From contig OZ020520.1 in the NCBI GenBank assembly GCA_963971425.1, positions 26,626,724 through 26,690,723 of the forward strand: a DNA stretch of 64,000 nucleotides. Reading direction: 5' to 3'. Source of the stretch: Bryoerythrophyllum caledonicum. Taxonomy: Eukaryota > Streptophyta > Bryopsida > Pottiales > Pottiaceae. Under the pieces are notes generated by a model. It did no database searches and was not told where the DNA came from. It worked only from the letters and a program-made list of their open reading frames with translations. Of the stretch, positions 23,356 to 33,596 are shown piece by piece; the stretch's first letter is position 1, and each line of letters starts with the position of its first letter. The position numbers and the translations under genes were made by a program.

Positions 23356-26300
23356 TTTAAATTTTGTAGGTGGGTGGTATCAAATCTAGTGTGTGTGATA
23401 ATCAATCTGTTATGTGAGGTGCCAGATCTCACGTATGTGGTATTTAAGCTAGTAACTTCTATGCAAAAATAAAGGCATGTGATAAGGATTTGAAAGATGA
23501 AAATAACGGAATTGAAATGAAGGTATGAGATGAGGTTGAGAGGATGTGTATCTAACGTGGTGTGGTAGTTGTGAGATGCTTGTGAACTTTCTTCCTCTTG
23601 ATCTGTTGTGTGAGTGCTTCTAAGTCAAGGTTACAGTAGGGAGTTCGAGTGAGCTTGGGCGTTTTTAACTCTCCAATGGTTAGATCTATACATTTGCATT
23701 TGGAAGATGGAGGTTTGAAAGTCAAATCGAACCTCCAACACATAGACCCTAGCTCATGCAATTGTATCTAAGTTAGTACTAACTTTTGCAACCCCACCCT
23801 CTTTTGCAAGTAATTGATTTATACTCCCTTTTGCTCCTTTCTACACTCTATTTCCCAAGCTCACTACAACCCACAGATCTGAAGTTGTTAGTGGAAGGTG
23901 CAAACAAGGCTAGCCACACTTGTTGCTCTTATACATCAAATCTGTAGCTAACTCCGTTGCAATTCCTCACCGAAAAAAATGGAGCACCCTAGCACTTCAT
24001 CGTGAGTTCTCGTGCGGATAGGCTACTTTAGTAGTCATTTTTCAACACTATACACATTGAAGATTTCAAATAGAGAAATAATTCTTAGATCTAACATCAA
24101 ACAAAAGATAGAATCATTGTGCCTTATTCTATCAATAAAAAATATTTGTGAAAAAATGTAAAATTCTTAATTTTTATGCATTTTAAAGTAAAAAATGAGG
24201 GTTGTCAAGAACTTTCTTGCATTGCTACCCACCTTTAAAAAGTGCAAGGCTTTGTGCAAGGCTTGGTCAACACTCTGACCCCGTCAATGAGGTTCAAGAG
24301 AAAATTGACAATTGTTGAGAGAAGTTGGTTTGAACCTACTTACATAGGTATAGTGATGAGCAACTGGAGTGGTTCCAACTTAGTATGACGCCGTCTACTC
24401 TGACTTTCACCAGCATCAATGATATCCAACCCCACGCCTAGACAATGGTGCCATTTCTTTCTTTGTATCTAGAGGGATATCAACGGGATGTAGTAATGAC
24501 ATAAACTGGAGGTCTGTACAAAGTTAGCAATCCTATTGTCATTATGGTGGAGTTCATTTAATATGCCAAGTAGAAACTTAAAATGTTTGATCTTTTGAAA
24601 TGGCCACCTGCATTTTCAAAGAGTGAGATACATATCAACCATTCGGACGCATTCCAATGTATTTCAAGGTGGTATACATACTAAGGGCCGCTTTACACTA
24701 TAGTACAGAAGGCCACCAGTCAAGAATTCAAGGGGAATTCCAAAATATGACTGGCCCAAGAGTGAATAAAGCCAGTCATGTTCCAAGATTTCTCTTGAAT
24801 TCTTAACCCCTAAAGGCCCAAGGCATGTTTCCCTCAAGAAACATCCCAAAACTGCCACTATTCAAAAGTGGCAAGACAATCTAGTTTTCAAAAATCAATT
24901 TGGACTTTTTACCAAAAGATCTTTAAGAAGACTTCTATATGAACTTACCCTATTCTTTTGGCTGCAATCCAGTGCACAAATATGAAGATTATAGCGTTCC
25001 AAGTCAAGAAAAATGTTCATATTCTTCCATGGGTTGAGTGCAACAGAATTTGACTTCACTTGGTGTCAAATTTTTGCACTATACAAGGTCTAAGTCCTTT
25101 AGCATTGTCTTAAGCATGGTGTTAGTTCTTTATTCACCAATTTTTAGATGTAGAAAAGGGGTGTAGCATATTTAAAACTAGTATATAAGGAGTGGAGGTT
25201 TAAGTATTGCCAGTTCACTTTTTTTTTTGTGAACTCATATGTTTGAAATTGATAATCCAAATGGTCAACAAGAAGTTTTTCACCACATATTGTTGTCAAA
25301 ATATGAAGATCTCGAGGTTTTATGGAGAAAAGAAGAATTTTTTTTAACCTCGCTTAGCAATGTCTGAAAATGTTTGAGTTGGGTGAATATATCTTTTTAC
25401 ACCAACGACAACAATCTTTTTTAACATCTTTAAAGAAGGTTATATTCTCAATTTCAGTAGAAACTTCAATTTCAGTAGAAACTTCTAGCAAAATTTTTGG
25501 AATTTGCCCAGAGTCTCCAATTTAACTTTGAAGGCTAATAACTTCACATTATGAATCCAAAAAAACACTAAAAAAAATCTCCACAAAGCTCTTACGATGG
25601 ACAATTTGGTAAGTAATTTCAAAAAAGAATATTTTTTTCGAATTTTAGGACCTTGCCCAAAATGAATAATGTCCACTTAGGATTAAATGGGTCTTTAGAG
25701 GTTAAACAATGGCCTTCAACATTAAAGTAGCCCTTAGTAATATTTTCTTGTTCTTATAGTTTTAAACCTTGTCAGTTCATTGCTACGGTCATTTCAGAAG
25801 GTGGGCCTCATTTTATCTAATTGTTTCATCTTGGGGGTCAAGATTTATTTTTGAATTGTTTTTGCCAAATTTGGAGTCTATAGCCCCAAACTACCCTTGA
25901 AAGCCCAACCTTGATAAATACAAAGTCCAAATTGAACATAACAATAATAGAGGGCAAATTTTTGTCCAAACCCCGTCCCCTTAATGACCGTAGCAGAAAA
26001 TTAGGGAACACCAATAATTTTCACCATGTAAACTTCAACACAATAACTTCAACATCTTGTAATGGCAATTTGAACAAGAAATTTGAAGGGTAACAACTTG
26101 TCAAATACTATCTCCGACACCAGTACAATCTTACATTCGAATTTGTGAACCAAATATCAATGCGCAAAAGGAGTTCACGAAACGAAGCTTCTTACTATGT
26201 CACCCAAAGGTAGCCTAGCCTGGAGACAAATGTGAACGTATGGCTTTAAGGTGGGAAATAAAACACATGGATGACTTGGCTTCCAGGCTTGACTTGATTT

Positions 26301-27418
26301 GATTTGCACAAGATGACTTGGTTTGGGAAAGGGTGGGTGAACCACAGGTCAACTTTTGTTGGATAAACGTACTATGGGAAATTGTTATCACACTATTCAT
26401 GCATTTCATTTGCACCAGGAAATGGAGCATGAAACAAAAAAAAATGCTTCATTCTGGTCCATAAAAAAATCTCACCTGCCTTTCTCTTCTCTTTCTTCTA
26501 CGGGAAGGACTTTCAGGAGAATTCTACTGTTTCATCGAAACGCGTTGTGAAGGAATATCTTAGGATGATAAGGTAATGGTCAAACAGCAAATGTAATGAA
26601 AAAATACAACAGATATTGACGAGGACTTTCTGTTGAACATAAGACTCACTGTTTTACCGATTATTATCAGATGTCAGACTCGTTCTTGGCACAATATAAT
26701 CGGACAGAAATCCAAGGAAGGCCGGAGGGTAGTACCATCATGTAAGGTGTTCCGAGTCGATGAGGCGTTTTGTGGACAAATCCCCCCCGTTCATATGCTC
26801 ATCACAACTACTGTACCACCAACTGCGCAAAATACTCAACTTGAAATAAGTTCAGTTACCTCTGATCCAGACGAAAACGCCCGACTGTTCAGATTGGGGG
26901 AACTTCGGGAACCTACGCTTCTTCTTAATGCACATGTTAGGATTGCATCATAACAGAAACTTGTGACTCGGGACAGTTGCTAGTTGGTAGACAAGAAATA
27001 CAGAGCGATGCGTTAATCATGAAGACTTGTTCATGACTTTTAGGATTCATTATTTCTAAGATTCGGCAATTCTTATTCCTTTCTTGAAACTAGTCAAGGA
27101 TAAGCTAGCTATTAAACCAGAACCAACACCTGCTCATCACACCATCACAGTTTCAGCATTTCAATGCAGACGCGTTTCTTAATCGGCATACTATCTCTTC
27201 GAGTTCCTTGAGCAATATCATACTAGGTGATCCAGCGTTCTAGACAGTAGGCGGCTGGATAGTGCAGAACATTCACTGGATCGAACCTGAGCGTACCTAC
27301 CGCATTTCAGATTGAATGGTGCTTCCCACGATGATATTCGGAGTGGATTCGGTGCTTTAGAGAAGCGTATTCAATAGCAATTCGATGCAGTAGTCTACTC
27401 CTATCATTTCAAGCAGTA
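23356..27418. other. Intergenic, AT-rich, no gene recognised
   Basis: About 4 kb upstream of the subtilase. Short open frames (for example 23552-23761, 24664-24858, 26633-26953) have no recognisable domains or supporting splice pattern. It contains one hairpin (listed separately) and a small direct duplication of AATTTCAGTAGAAACTTC at about 25451-25485. Confidence 0.55.
24715..24810. repeat. Imperfect hairpin, arms about 36 bp
   Basis: CAAGAATTCAAGGGGAATTC...ATGACTGGC at 24721-24755 pairs with GCCAGTCATGTTCC...CTTGAATTCTTAA at 24769-24806, with a loop of about 13 bases. It is likely a small MITE remnant; a precursor of a small RNA is possible but unsupported. Confidence 0.6.
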
Positions 27419-27432
27419 AGAGATTATATAGA
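27419..27432 (+). promoter_or_regulatory. Candidate TATA box of the subtilase gene
   Basis: AGATTATATAGATA lies about 150 bp upstream of the chosen ATG. Position and sequence are compatible with a plant core promoter, but there is no direct evidence of use. Confidence 0.4.
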
Positions 27433-27577
27433 TATTCTAGATCTTGCATGCTAGATATTTGGCAAAGTAGAAAGAAACAACACTCAGTTTGGCTCATCTT
27501 GTGTGCGTGCTGACAGAGATACATGTTGTTCAGATATTCTAGTACCTCCTTCGGTGAGCTGCGACTTACTTGACAAG

Positions 27578-29569
27578 ATGGTGTCCTCTTCCAAGTTCCT
27601 GCTTTTACCGGGATGCCTGGCTCTTTTGGCTTTGTTGAGCCTGTCCCTGATTTCCAGTCCGGCGAGTGGTGCGCCCCTGGGAAGTAAGGTGTACATCATC
27701 TCCGTGAAGAATGCTACGCACATGGACGTCATGGACAAACGGGCATGGTACACGGAGCTCATGGACGGCGCCAAGCAGATCCTGGCACACGACCACCCCG
27801 ACGATGGTGAGGATTGCCTCCACCACGTCTACCACCACGCCTTCAACGGATTTGCGGCGCGTCTCACAGACGAGCAAGCAGCCTACATGAGGACGCTCCC
27901 GTGCGTGTTGAGTGTGTCCCCGGACAGAATCCACGAGAGCCACACCACCCGCAGCCCAGATTTTGTGAGGCTGACGGGACCAGATAGCCGCCTCTGGCGG
28001 GCCACCAACTTTGGAGCGGATGTGATCATCGGCGTTTTCGACAGCGGAATCTGGCCCCAGAGCTTGAGCTTCGACGACACGGGGCTGGGTCCTATTCCAG
28101 CGAAATGGAAGGGTATATGCCAAACAGGACCAGGCTTCACTGCTGCCAGTTGCAACAGAAAGATCGTTGGCGCAAGGTTTTATCCCGGCGTCAACAACGT
28201 TAAGAAGGGCGAGTTCCTATCACCAAGAGATGTCAATGGGCATGGATCGCATACAGCTTCCATTGCTGCAGGGCGACCGGTCGCAAATGCCAAGAGCTAT
28301 AATGGAGGTGCCAGAGGAACGGCCCGAGGTTTGGCACCCAGTGCCAGAATCGCGGTCTACAAGGTGTTGTGGAATGATCCGCGCGACAACAGGGCGTACG
28401 GCACGACCTCCAACTTTATACAAGCATACGAGGATGCTATAAAAGATGGCGTTGACGTAATCTCTTACTCAATTGGTTCACCCATAAACCAGACCACCGG
28501 CGTCCAAGGTATCTTTGGCCAGGGCCAAGGTCATGTCATTGCGGCTTACAATGCTGTCAAGCGAGGTATCTTTGTTTCTGTCTCCGGAGGGAACAGCGGT
28601 CCTGACACAGGATCCATCGGCAATGTGGCACCGTGGTACACTACCGTCGCAGCTACCACGCAGGACCGGGAGGTGTTTTCGAACGGTACTACTCTGTTCG
28701 GCACGGTCGCAGCGCCGCAGGTGGCTGATTTCTCTTCGCGAGGGCCCGTCCTCAGCGCTCGCGGGCAATGGCTGAAGCCTGACATAGCCGCACCTGGCGT
28801 CCAGATCCTCGCAGCTGGTAAGGTTGCTTCAGACCCATTTGTCTTCAAGTCGGGCACATCCATGGCTTGCCCCCACATAAGCGGCTACGCCGCATTGCTA
28901 CGCTCCTTCCATCGAGACTGGAGCCCCGCCGCCATCAAATCCGCCTTGATGACCACGGCCACAATATTCAACAACGTCGGCAATTACATCTCCACCCAAG
29001 AAGCACCGACGTTAAGGGCAACGCCGTGGGCGTTAGGCGCTGGATTCGCTCTGCCCGAGAGAGCGAAGTACCCGGGACTCGTCTACGACATGAGCAGCAC
29101 CGACTACTTGCTGTTCATGTGTGGATTGGGCTACAGCACCACCACCATCCAGATCATCGATCCGGTCGCCAGGATAAACTGCCCCGTGAATCCGCCCGCT
29201 CGAATCCAAGACGCCAATCTGCCCAGTTTCGTGGCCAACTTCAGAAACGCCGGGTCGGCCCTCTCGCCACGGTCCATGAGCTTTGCCAGAAAACTGACGA
29301 ACGTCGAGAGCGGTGGGATCGCGCGTACTTACACCGCCAGCGTGACTCAGGCACCGGCGGGATTCGAGATCAGAATCACGCCGCGCACTCTCACATTCAG
29401 CAGGGCCGGGGTCATCCGGCCCTTCACCTTGACAGTGGTGCCACTTCTCTCTTCGTACCCGGAAGGGCATCAGAGCTACGGGAGGGTGAGATGGTACGAT
29501 GGAGTGCACGCTGTGTGGAGCCGGGTCGTCGTCATGGTGGGTGATTTTGGTCCGCCTAGTAAAGACTGA
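27578..29569 (+). CDS. Secreted subtilisin-like serine protease (subtilase, S8A)
   Basis: Intronless, 663 residues from the ATG at 27578. An upstream in-frame ATG at 27503 would add 25 residues before the signal sequence, so I prefer the second. A hydrophobic leader (about 6-31) predicts secretion. A propeptide (I9-like) spans about 37-120. The catalytic triad is visible: GVFDSG (Asp155), GHGSH (His222) and GTSMA (Ser428), with the oxyanion Asn in GGNSGP (Asn339). FSSRGP and KPDIAAPGVQI precede the Ser as in plant subtilases, and a fibronectin-III-like C-terminus follows. Only 89 residues separate Asn339 and Ser428, so the protease-associated domain usual in plant subtilases is absent. The gene is much more GC-rich than its surroundings. 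It probably processes extracellular proteins; the substrate is unknown. Confidence 0.92.
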   Translation: MVSSSKFLLLPGCLALLALLSLSLISSPASGAPLGSKVYIISVKNATHMDVMDKRAWYTELMDGAKQILAHDHPDDGEDCLHHVYHHAFNGFAARLTDEQAAYMRTLPCVLSVSPDRIHESHTTRSPDFVRLTGPDSRLWRATNFGADVIIGVFDSGIWPQSLSFDDTGLGPIPAKWKGICQTGPGFTAASCNRKIVGARFYPGVNNVKKGEFLSPRDVNGHGSHTASIAAGRPVANAKSYNGGARGTARGLAPSARIAVYKVLWNDPRDNRAYGTTSNFIQAYEDAIKDGVDVISYSIGSPINQTTGVQGIFGQGQGHVIAAYNAVKRGIFVSVSGGNSGPDTGSIGNVAPWYTTVAATTQDREVFSNGTTLFGTVAAPQVADFSSRGPVLSARGQWLKPDIAAPGVQILAAGKVASDPFVFKSGTSMACPHISGYAALLRSFHRDWSPAAIKSALMTTATIFNNVGNYISTQEAPTLRATPWALGAGFALPERAKYPGLVYDMSSTDYLLFMCGLGYSTTTIQIIDPVARINCPVNPPARIQDANLPSFVANFRNAGSALSPRSMSFARKLTNVESGGIARTYTASVTQAPAGFEIRITPRTLTFSRAGVIRPFTLTVVPLLSSYPEGHQSYGRVRWYDGVHAVWSRVVVMVGDFGPPSKD

Positions 29570-29724
29570 GAATGTTTCGACTCCTGAACCGGTCACCAGC
29601 GATTGCAAAAGAGTTGCATTCGTATCAATCGCTGTGTTTCTAGGTGGAAAATAGACCAAGTTACATTCTCGTCCCAGCATCCGAGCTCATCATCTTGGAA
29701 ATGTGAAGTGTTGCGATGGATTTT

Positions 29725-29742
29725 CAATCAATAAACATGAAG
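29725..29742 (+). terminator. Candidate polyadenylation signal of the subtilase
   Basis: ATCAATAAACATG contains AATAAA about 160 bp after the stop codon, a usual distance for a plant 3' UTR. Confidence 0.45.
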
Positions 29743-29982
29743 ACCGTTTCTATTATGAATGCAGGGTGACCTTATTTTGCACTCCGAGTACTGGATCCTG
29801 TTTTTGTAATGATTTCAAGAGTCACGGTTGAATCAGGGCAATCGGTTTCTCTTCGGTCCATATTTCACAAAATTTGCCAAGGATATATGCTGTAGACAGC
29901 AACTAGATTAAAGGGTTCAAGAATCACGGTAAAACTGAGAATCTGATGAGTTTCTACACTGCTATTCGTTTATTGTATACAT

Positions 29983-31417
29983 CTACACTAAACATGGCTT
30001 TTAGTATAATGGTAGGAATAGTGTAGTTTCCCTAGTACACTATTTGTGAACAAGTTGGCAATTAGTGTTAGCCGCCATTGTCATGAATATTATCCCTCAA
30101 TTGTCCACCTACCCTAGTACCCTTAGTATTTGCCCCCAATCAACCACCTACCCTAGCACATGAATTTGTTAAACAAGTTGATAAATAGTGTTTGCCCCAA
30201 TCAACCACCTACTGGCCGCCATGTATTGATTCTCCCCGTCTCATCCTCATCCTCATGTCCTAATCCTCCCATTCCCAACTATTCCCATTCATATCTCTAG
30301 CATTCCTTGAAACTTTTCATGAACATCTAATGAATATTTAATGTTTATTTATATATTTAAAAAATATTTAAAGTACATTTGTATATTTAATGTATATTTG
30401 TATATTAAAAGAATACCTATTGTATATTTATATATATAATATATTTGTATATTTAAAGAATATTTAGTATATATGTGTATATTCAAATAATATTCAATGT
30501 ATATTTTTATATTCAAATAATATATTTGAATATTTAAATATTATTTAGTATATATTTGAATATTTAAATAATATATTTGAATATTTAAATAATATTTAGT
30601 ATATATTTGAATATTTAAATAATATTTAATGTATATTTGTATATTTCAATAATATTTAATGTATATTTGTATATTTCAATAATATTTAATGTATATTTGT
30701 ATCTTTAAATCATAATTAATGAATATTTCAAGAATTTTTAATGAGTTTAAAATGTATATTTATGAGAGTTTTATGTATATTTTTATATTGAATGAATATT
30801 TTAAAAATATTTAAGGAACATTCAATAAATTTAAAGTGTATATGTAATGTGTATTTATATATTTAATGAATTAATAATGAATGTTTAATATATATTTAGT
30901 GTATATTGAAGGATTATCAAATGAATATTTGATGAATATTAGTTGTATATTTATTGTGTATTTATTGTATATTTATAATTATTTCCTTTTCCAATATTCC
31001 TTTCTTTTCTCACTTTCCTTCTAAATTGAAGTTCCTACTTTTCCAATCTTGTCCTTGTAGTTTCATTTTCCCTCTGTATGTATATTTTTCTTTGTCTAGT
31101 TTTTGGGATTTTCCTTTTGCTCCATATCTACGTTCTATTTTTTCCAATATTTGTTTTGCAAATTCTTGTTTTTCTTCATGCACTTAAAATCTTCTTTACT
31201 TTTGATGCTCAAAATGTACACATAATCATTTTCTGGTTTCATACACTAAATGTCCACCACTAAAAAACCATATATTCCACTATTTACTCAAATTGACATT
31301 TAGTGTAGTAGTTGACATTTAGTGTATAGTTTTGTCACTACACTAATTATAAACTTTACAATTAGTGTATGGGTTTGTATTTAGTGTCCACTACACTAAA
31401 AGCCATCTTCAGTGTAG
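29983..31417. mobile_element. Non-autonomous DNA element with CTACACTRAARATGGC ends (copy 1)
   Basis: CTACACTAAACATGGCTTTT at 29983 is matched by its inverse, AAAAGCCATCTTCAGTGTAG, ending at 31417. Inside each end, further ACTAAATG/CATTTAGTGTAG blocks form subterminal repeats. The core (about 30330-30960) is extremely AT-rich, made of degenerate ATATTTGAATATTTAAATAA units. No transposase is present and I see no clear target duplication. A diverged second copy is at about 43143-44282 inside the 21 kb element. Confidence 0.75.
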
Positions 31418-31553
31418 CTAGATTGCAATTAGAGGATTCAAATTACACCACACAATCATGGTGATTAGTTGAAACATATTGGTTACGGACAACATCTAGC
31501 TTACTCATGGACCAGGTTTATTTGAGAGTGACCATTCCTGGATAATTTTGCAG

Positions 31554-31682
31554 GCCATCACGTATGGGATCCTCCGGAGCTCACCGCACCGAGCCGTTAC
31601 AGTGAACAGAAACAAGGACTCGTACGGCGTGGACAACTCCATCACCTTGACAGTGCCCCCGACGATTGTGACCGAAGACCGA
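31554..31682 (+). pseudogene. 2-oxoglutarate/Fe(II) dioxygenase last exon, 5' half
   Basis: After a good acceptor (ATAATTTTGCAG) the frame reads AITYGILRSSPHRAVTVNR and continues to TVPPTIVTEDR. G-x-L-x-S-x-x-HRAV-x-x-NR is the conserved strand of plant DOXC-type dioxygenases that carries the second iron-binding His. The exon is cut at 31682 by a MITE and resumes at 53730 (PLKYRPFSVSEHR...), a fit to the family's usual C-terminus. The usual R-x-S motif seems altered (NKDSYG). I find no upstream exons nearby, so the gene was probably already partial, or its other exons lie outside the window. It would act on small-molecule substrates (flavonoid or hormone type); the exact enzyme cannot be told. 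Confidence 0.7.
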
Positions 31683-31764
31683 CACAGGGGGCTCCAAGAG
31701 CCATTACCACATGGTAAAATGGTTGATTTTACCACGTTGATTTCAGATATATTACACTATACGG
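31683..31764. mobile_element. MITE copy 1, left piece (split by the 21 kb element)
   Basis: CACAGGGGGCTCCAAGAGCC starts the element and the piece ends in TATACGG. It is the near-exact inverse of 54855-54934. The rest of this MITE lies at 53115-53729. With the 21,350 bp insert and one ACGG copy removed, the MITE has the same length as the intact copy at 54243-54933 (691 bp, counting from ACA in both). CGA occurs on both sides of the MITE (31680-31682 and 53730-53732), a possible 3 bp duplication. CAC-start ends and a 3 bp duplication are CACTA-like, but this is tentative. Confidence 0.8.
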
Positions 31765-31929
31765 TGTCGTGTAAGGAAACGGTTTAATATGTAAATACAG
31801 TGTGAAATGGATTGAGAGTAGTGTTCAGAGCAAATAGAAATAAAACTAAGAAAAATAAAAGTATAGACAAAAGGGAAGGGGGGAGATCAGAGGAATGAAG
31901 GGGGAAGAGAAAGGGCCGTGGTTTTAACC

Positions 31930-32130
31930 ACAAAACTTGGAGTCTCTGCATCTTCTCACATGCTTAGGGGGGTAAGTGGCGCCAACTGGTAGTTTCCTGC
32001 CTAGTTTTCACTAGCAGTGCCAAGCCACGTGGCCATTCGCATGCTCATACGGGTCCAAAGGGTTTCGAACCCGGACCAGTGCTATGGCGCTTGAAGCACT
32101 TTACCAGTTGGACTTCCGCGGCTTGGCGAT
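31930..32130 (-). mobile_element. tRNA-headed SINE-like sequence
   Basis: On the minus strand CCGCGGAAGTCCAACTGGTA leads into an A-box-like AACTGGTAAAGTGCTTC, and GGGTTCGAAACCC follows at about 32064-32076 as a near-perfect B box. The body extends leftwards to about 31930. I do not see a convincing target duplication. It lies inside the left flank of the 21 kb element. Confidence 0.6.
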
Positions 32131-32476
32131 TATCAGAGCATGCTGAAGGGATTTATATCCCTATCTATTGTTTTATATTTATATAACACCATATTCGTTA
32201 TAATGGGAGATTTCCATGATTTTGAAGATATATGATCTTTAAAGTATCAATATATATAGACAATTGTAGGTGCAAAGCATATCAACAATGCACCAAGAAT
32301 ACTATATACCATTACATGGATGGACCAAATTAGCCGAATGTCCCAAAAAATGGTAACGCTAAAAGAAGCATGTACCATTATTCCAAGCTTTATTTAAAAC
32401 TTCATGAAAAAAAATCACAAACAACACTCATTCACCCCGAGGCAAAACACAATCATCCTATCACTAATCAAATGGT

Positions 32477-33360
32477 CTACGGAGTTCCACCATAAGCTTC
32501 TACACGCGTCTTCAAAAAAGCCCTCTGACGTTGCCTTGTCCATGTTGCGCCATTCTCTTGCATTAATGGACTCTCTAGAAGACGCTGCAAACCCCGCCTA
32601 CGCACCTCGTCACTGTTTGATTTAGGCAGTGAGTGCCGGCGGGTGGGGGAAGGAGAGCATTTGCCTCTAGTAGCATCCCCAGACAAAGTTCGAGGACGGA
32701 GACATTTACCGAATGGTCCCTGCACAATAGGCGCCACACACAATCCAAAGAAATACACTTTAGGTCGAATACTGCTACACAACCCAGATGAAAATTTAAT
32801 CATTGAAATCCATCCTAGCGCACATTAGGTCGGATGGAGCTAAAATGCAGAAGGAAAGATCCACAGAGCACATTTAACCCCCAACAAAAAAAAACAAGCT
32901 TAAATGAACCAAAACTACATTAGTGCAATGTAGCTCAACAACAAACCAAAATTGTCTAGGCCAAAACATCGCAATAGTGCAATAAATTGGAGGTCATCAT
33001 AACACGCACCGCAAGCGAGCGTTGGGAAGTACCATCCCTTAAACCGTCGTAGAGAATACGCTTTGCTGGAGTACAATTATCCGGATTTAAAGGCGGGGAC
33101 CCAGGAACTAAACGAGGCCACTGCGGCGAAGGCGAGTTGTTCCTATCATGAATTGGCTCCCGCGCAATAGGGCTTTCAACAACTCCGTCGTCCACTGCCA
33201 TGGTCGAATAATCCATGGTTGATTGTGCGGTTGCAGCAGAGTGCAACAAAAGCCCTTTACTCCGAAGAGAAAGGACGAACTCCTCTGGCCCTAGCAAGGA
33301 ATCCACGGACGCCCGACAGTCACAGTCCTGTAGAAATTTCAACCACAGCGACACTGACAT
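32477..33360 (-). CDS. Hypothetical open frames near the left end of the 21 kb element
   Basis: Two minus-strand open frames (33360-32956, 134 codons; 32803-32477, 108 codons) follow the FCP1-like exon in the same orientation. The first contains AKRILYDGLRDG and a Pro/Ser-rich stretch; neither has a domain that I recognise, and the exon structure is not resolved. They could be 3' exons or a small separate gene of the element, or chance frames in moderately GC-rich DNA. Confidence 0.25.
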
Positions 33361-33596
33361 ACCTTAGAACAATAGATGAAAATTCCAATCATTCAGAATA
33401 GCACGACATTCCATCAGCAGTAGATATCCAATTCCCACAACAAACAAAGCGGTGAAACATCCCAGTTTCATTTATAAAAAAATATATAGACAGAAAATGG
33501 TCCAACAAAATTTACAACATCGAGCTGCAGTCAATCGATACAGTTTAGCTCTATGCGACCTAAAGTGTAAAAGGAATCTAAGCGTTCCCAACGGCA

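Noticed and set aside
27605-29680. Long minus-strand and alternate-frame open frames over the subtilase
   Set aside because: Shadows of a GC-rich coding sequence, without domains.
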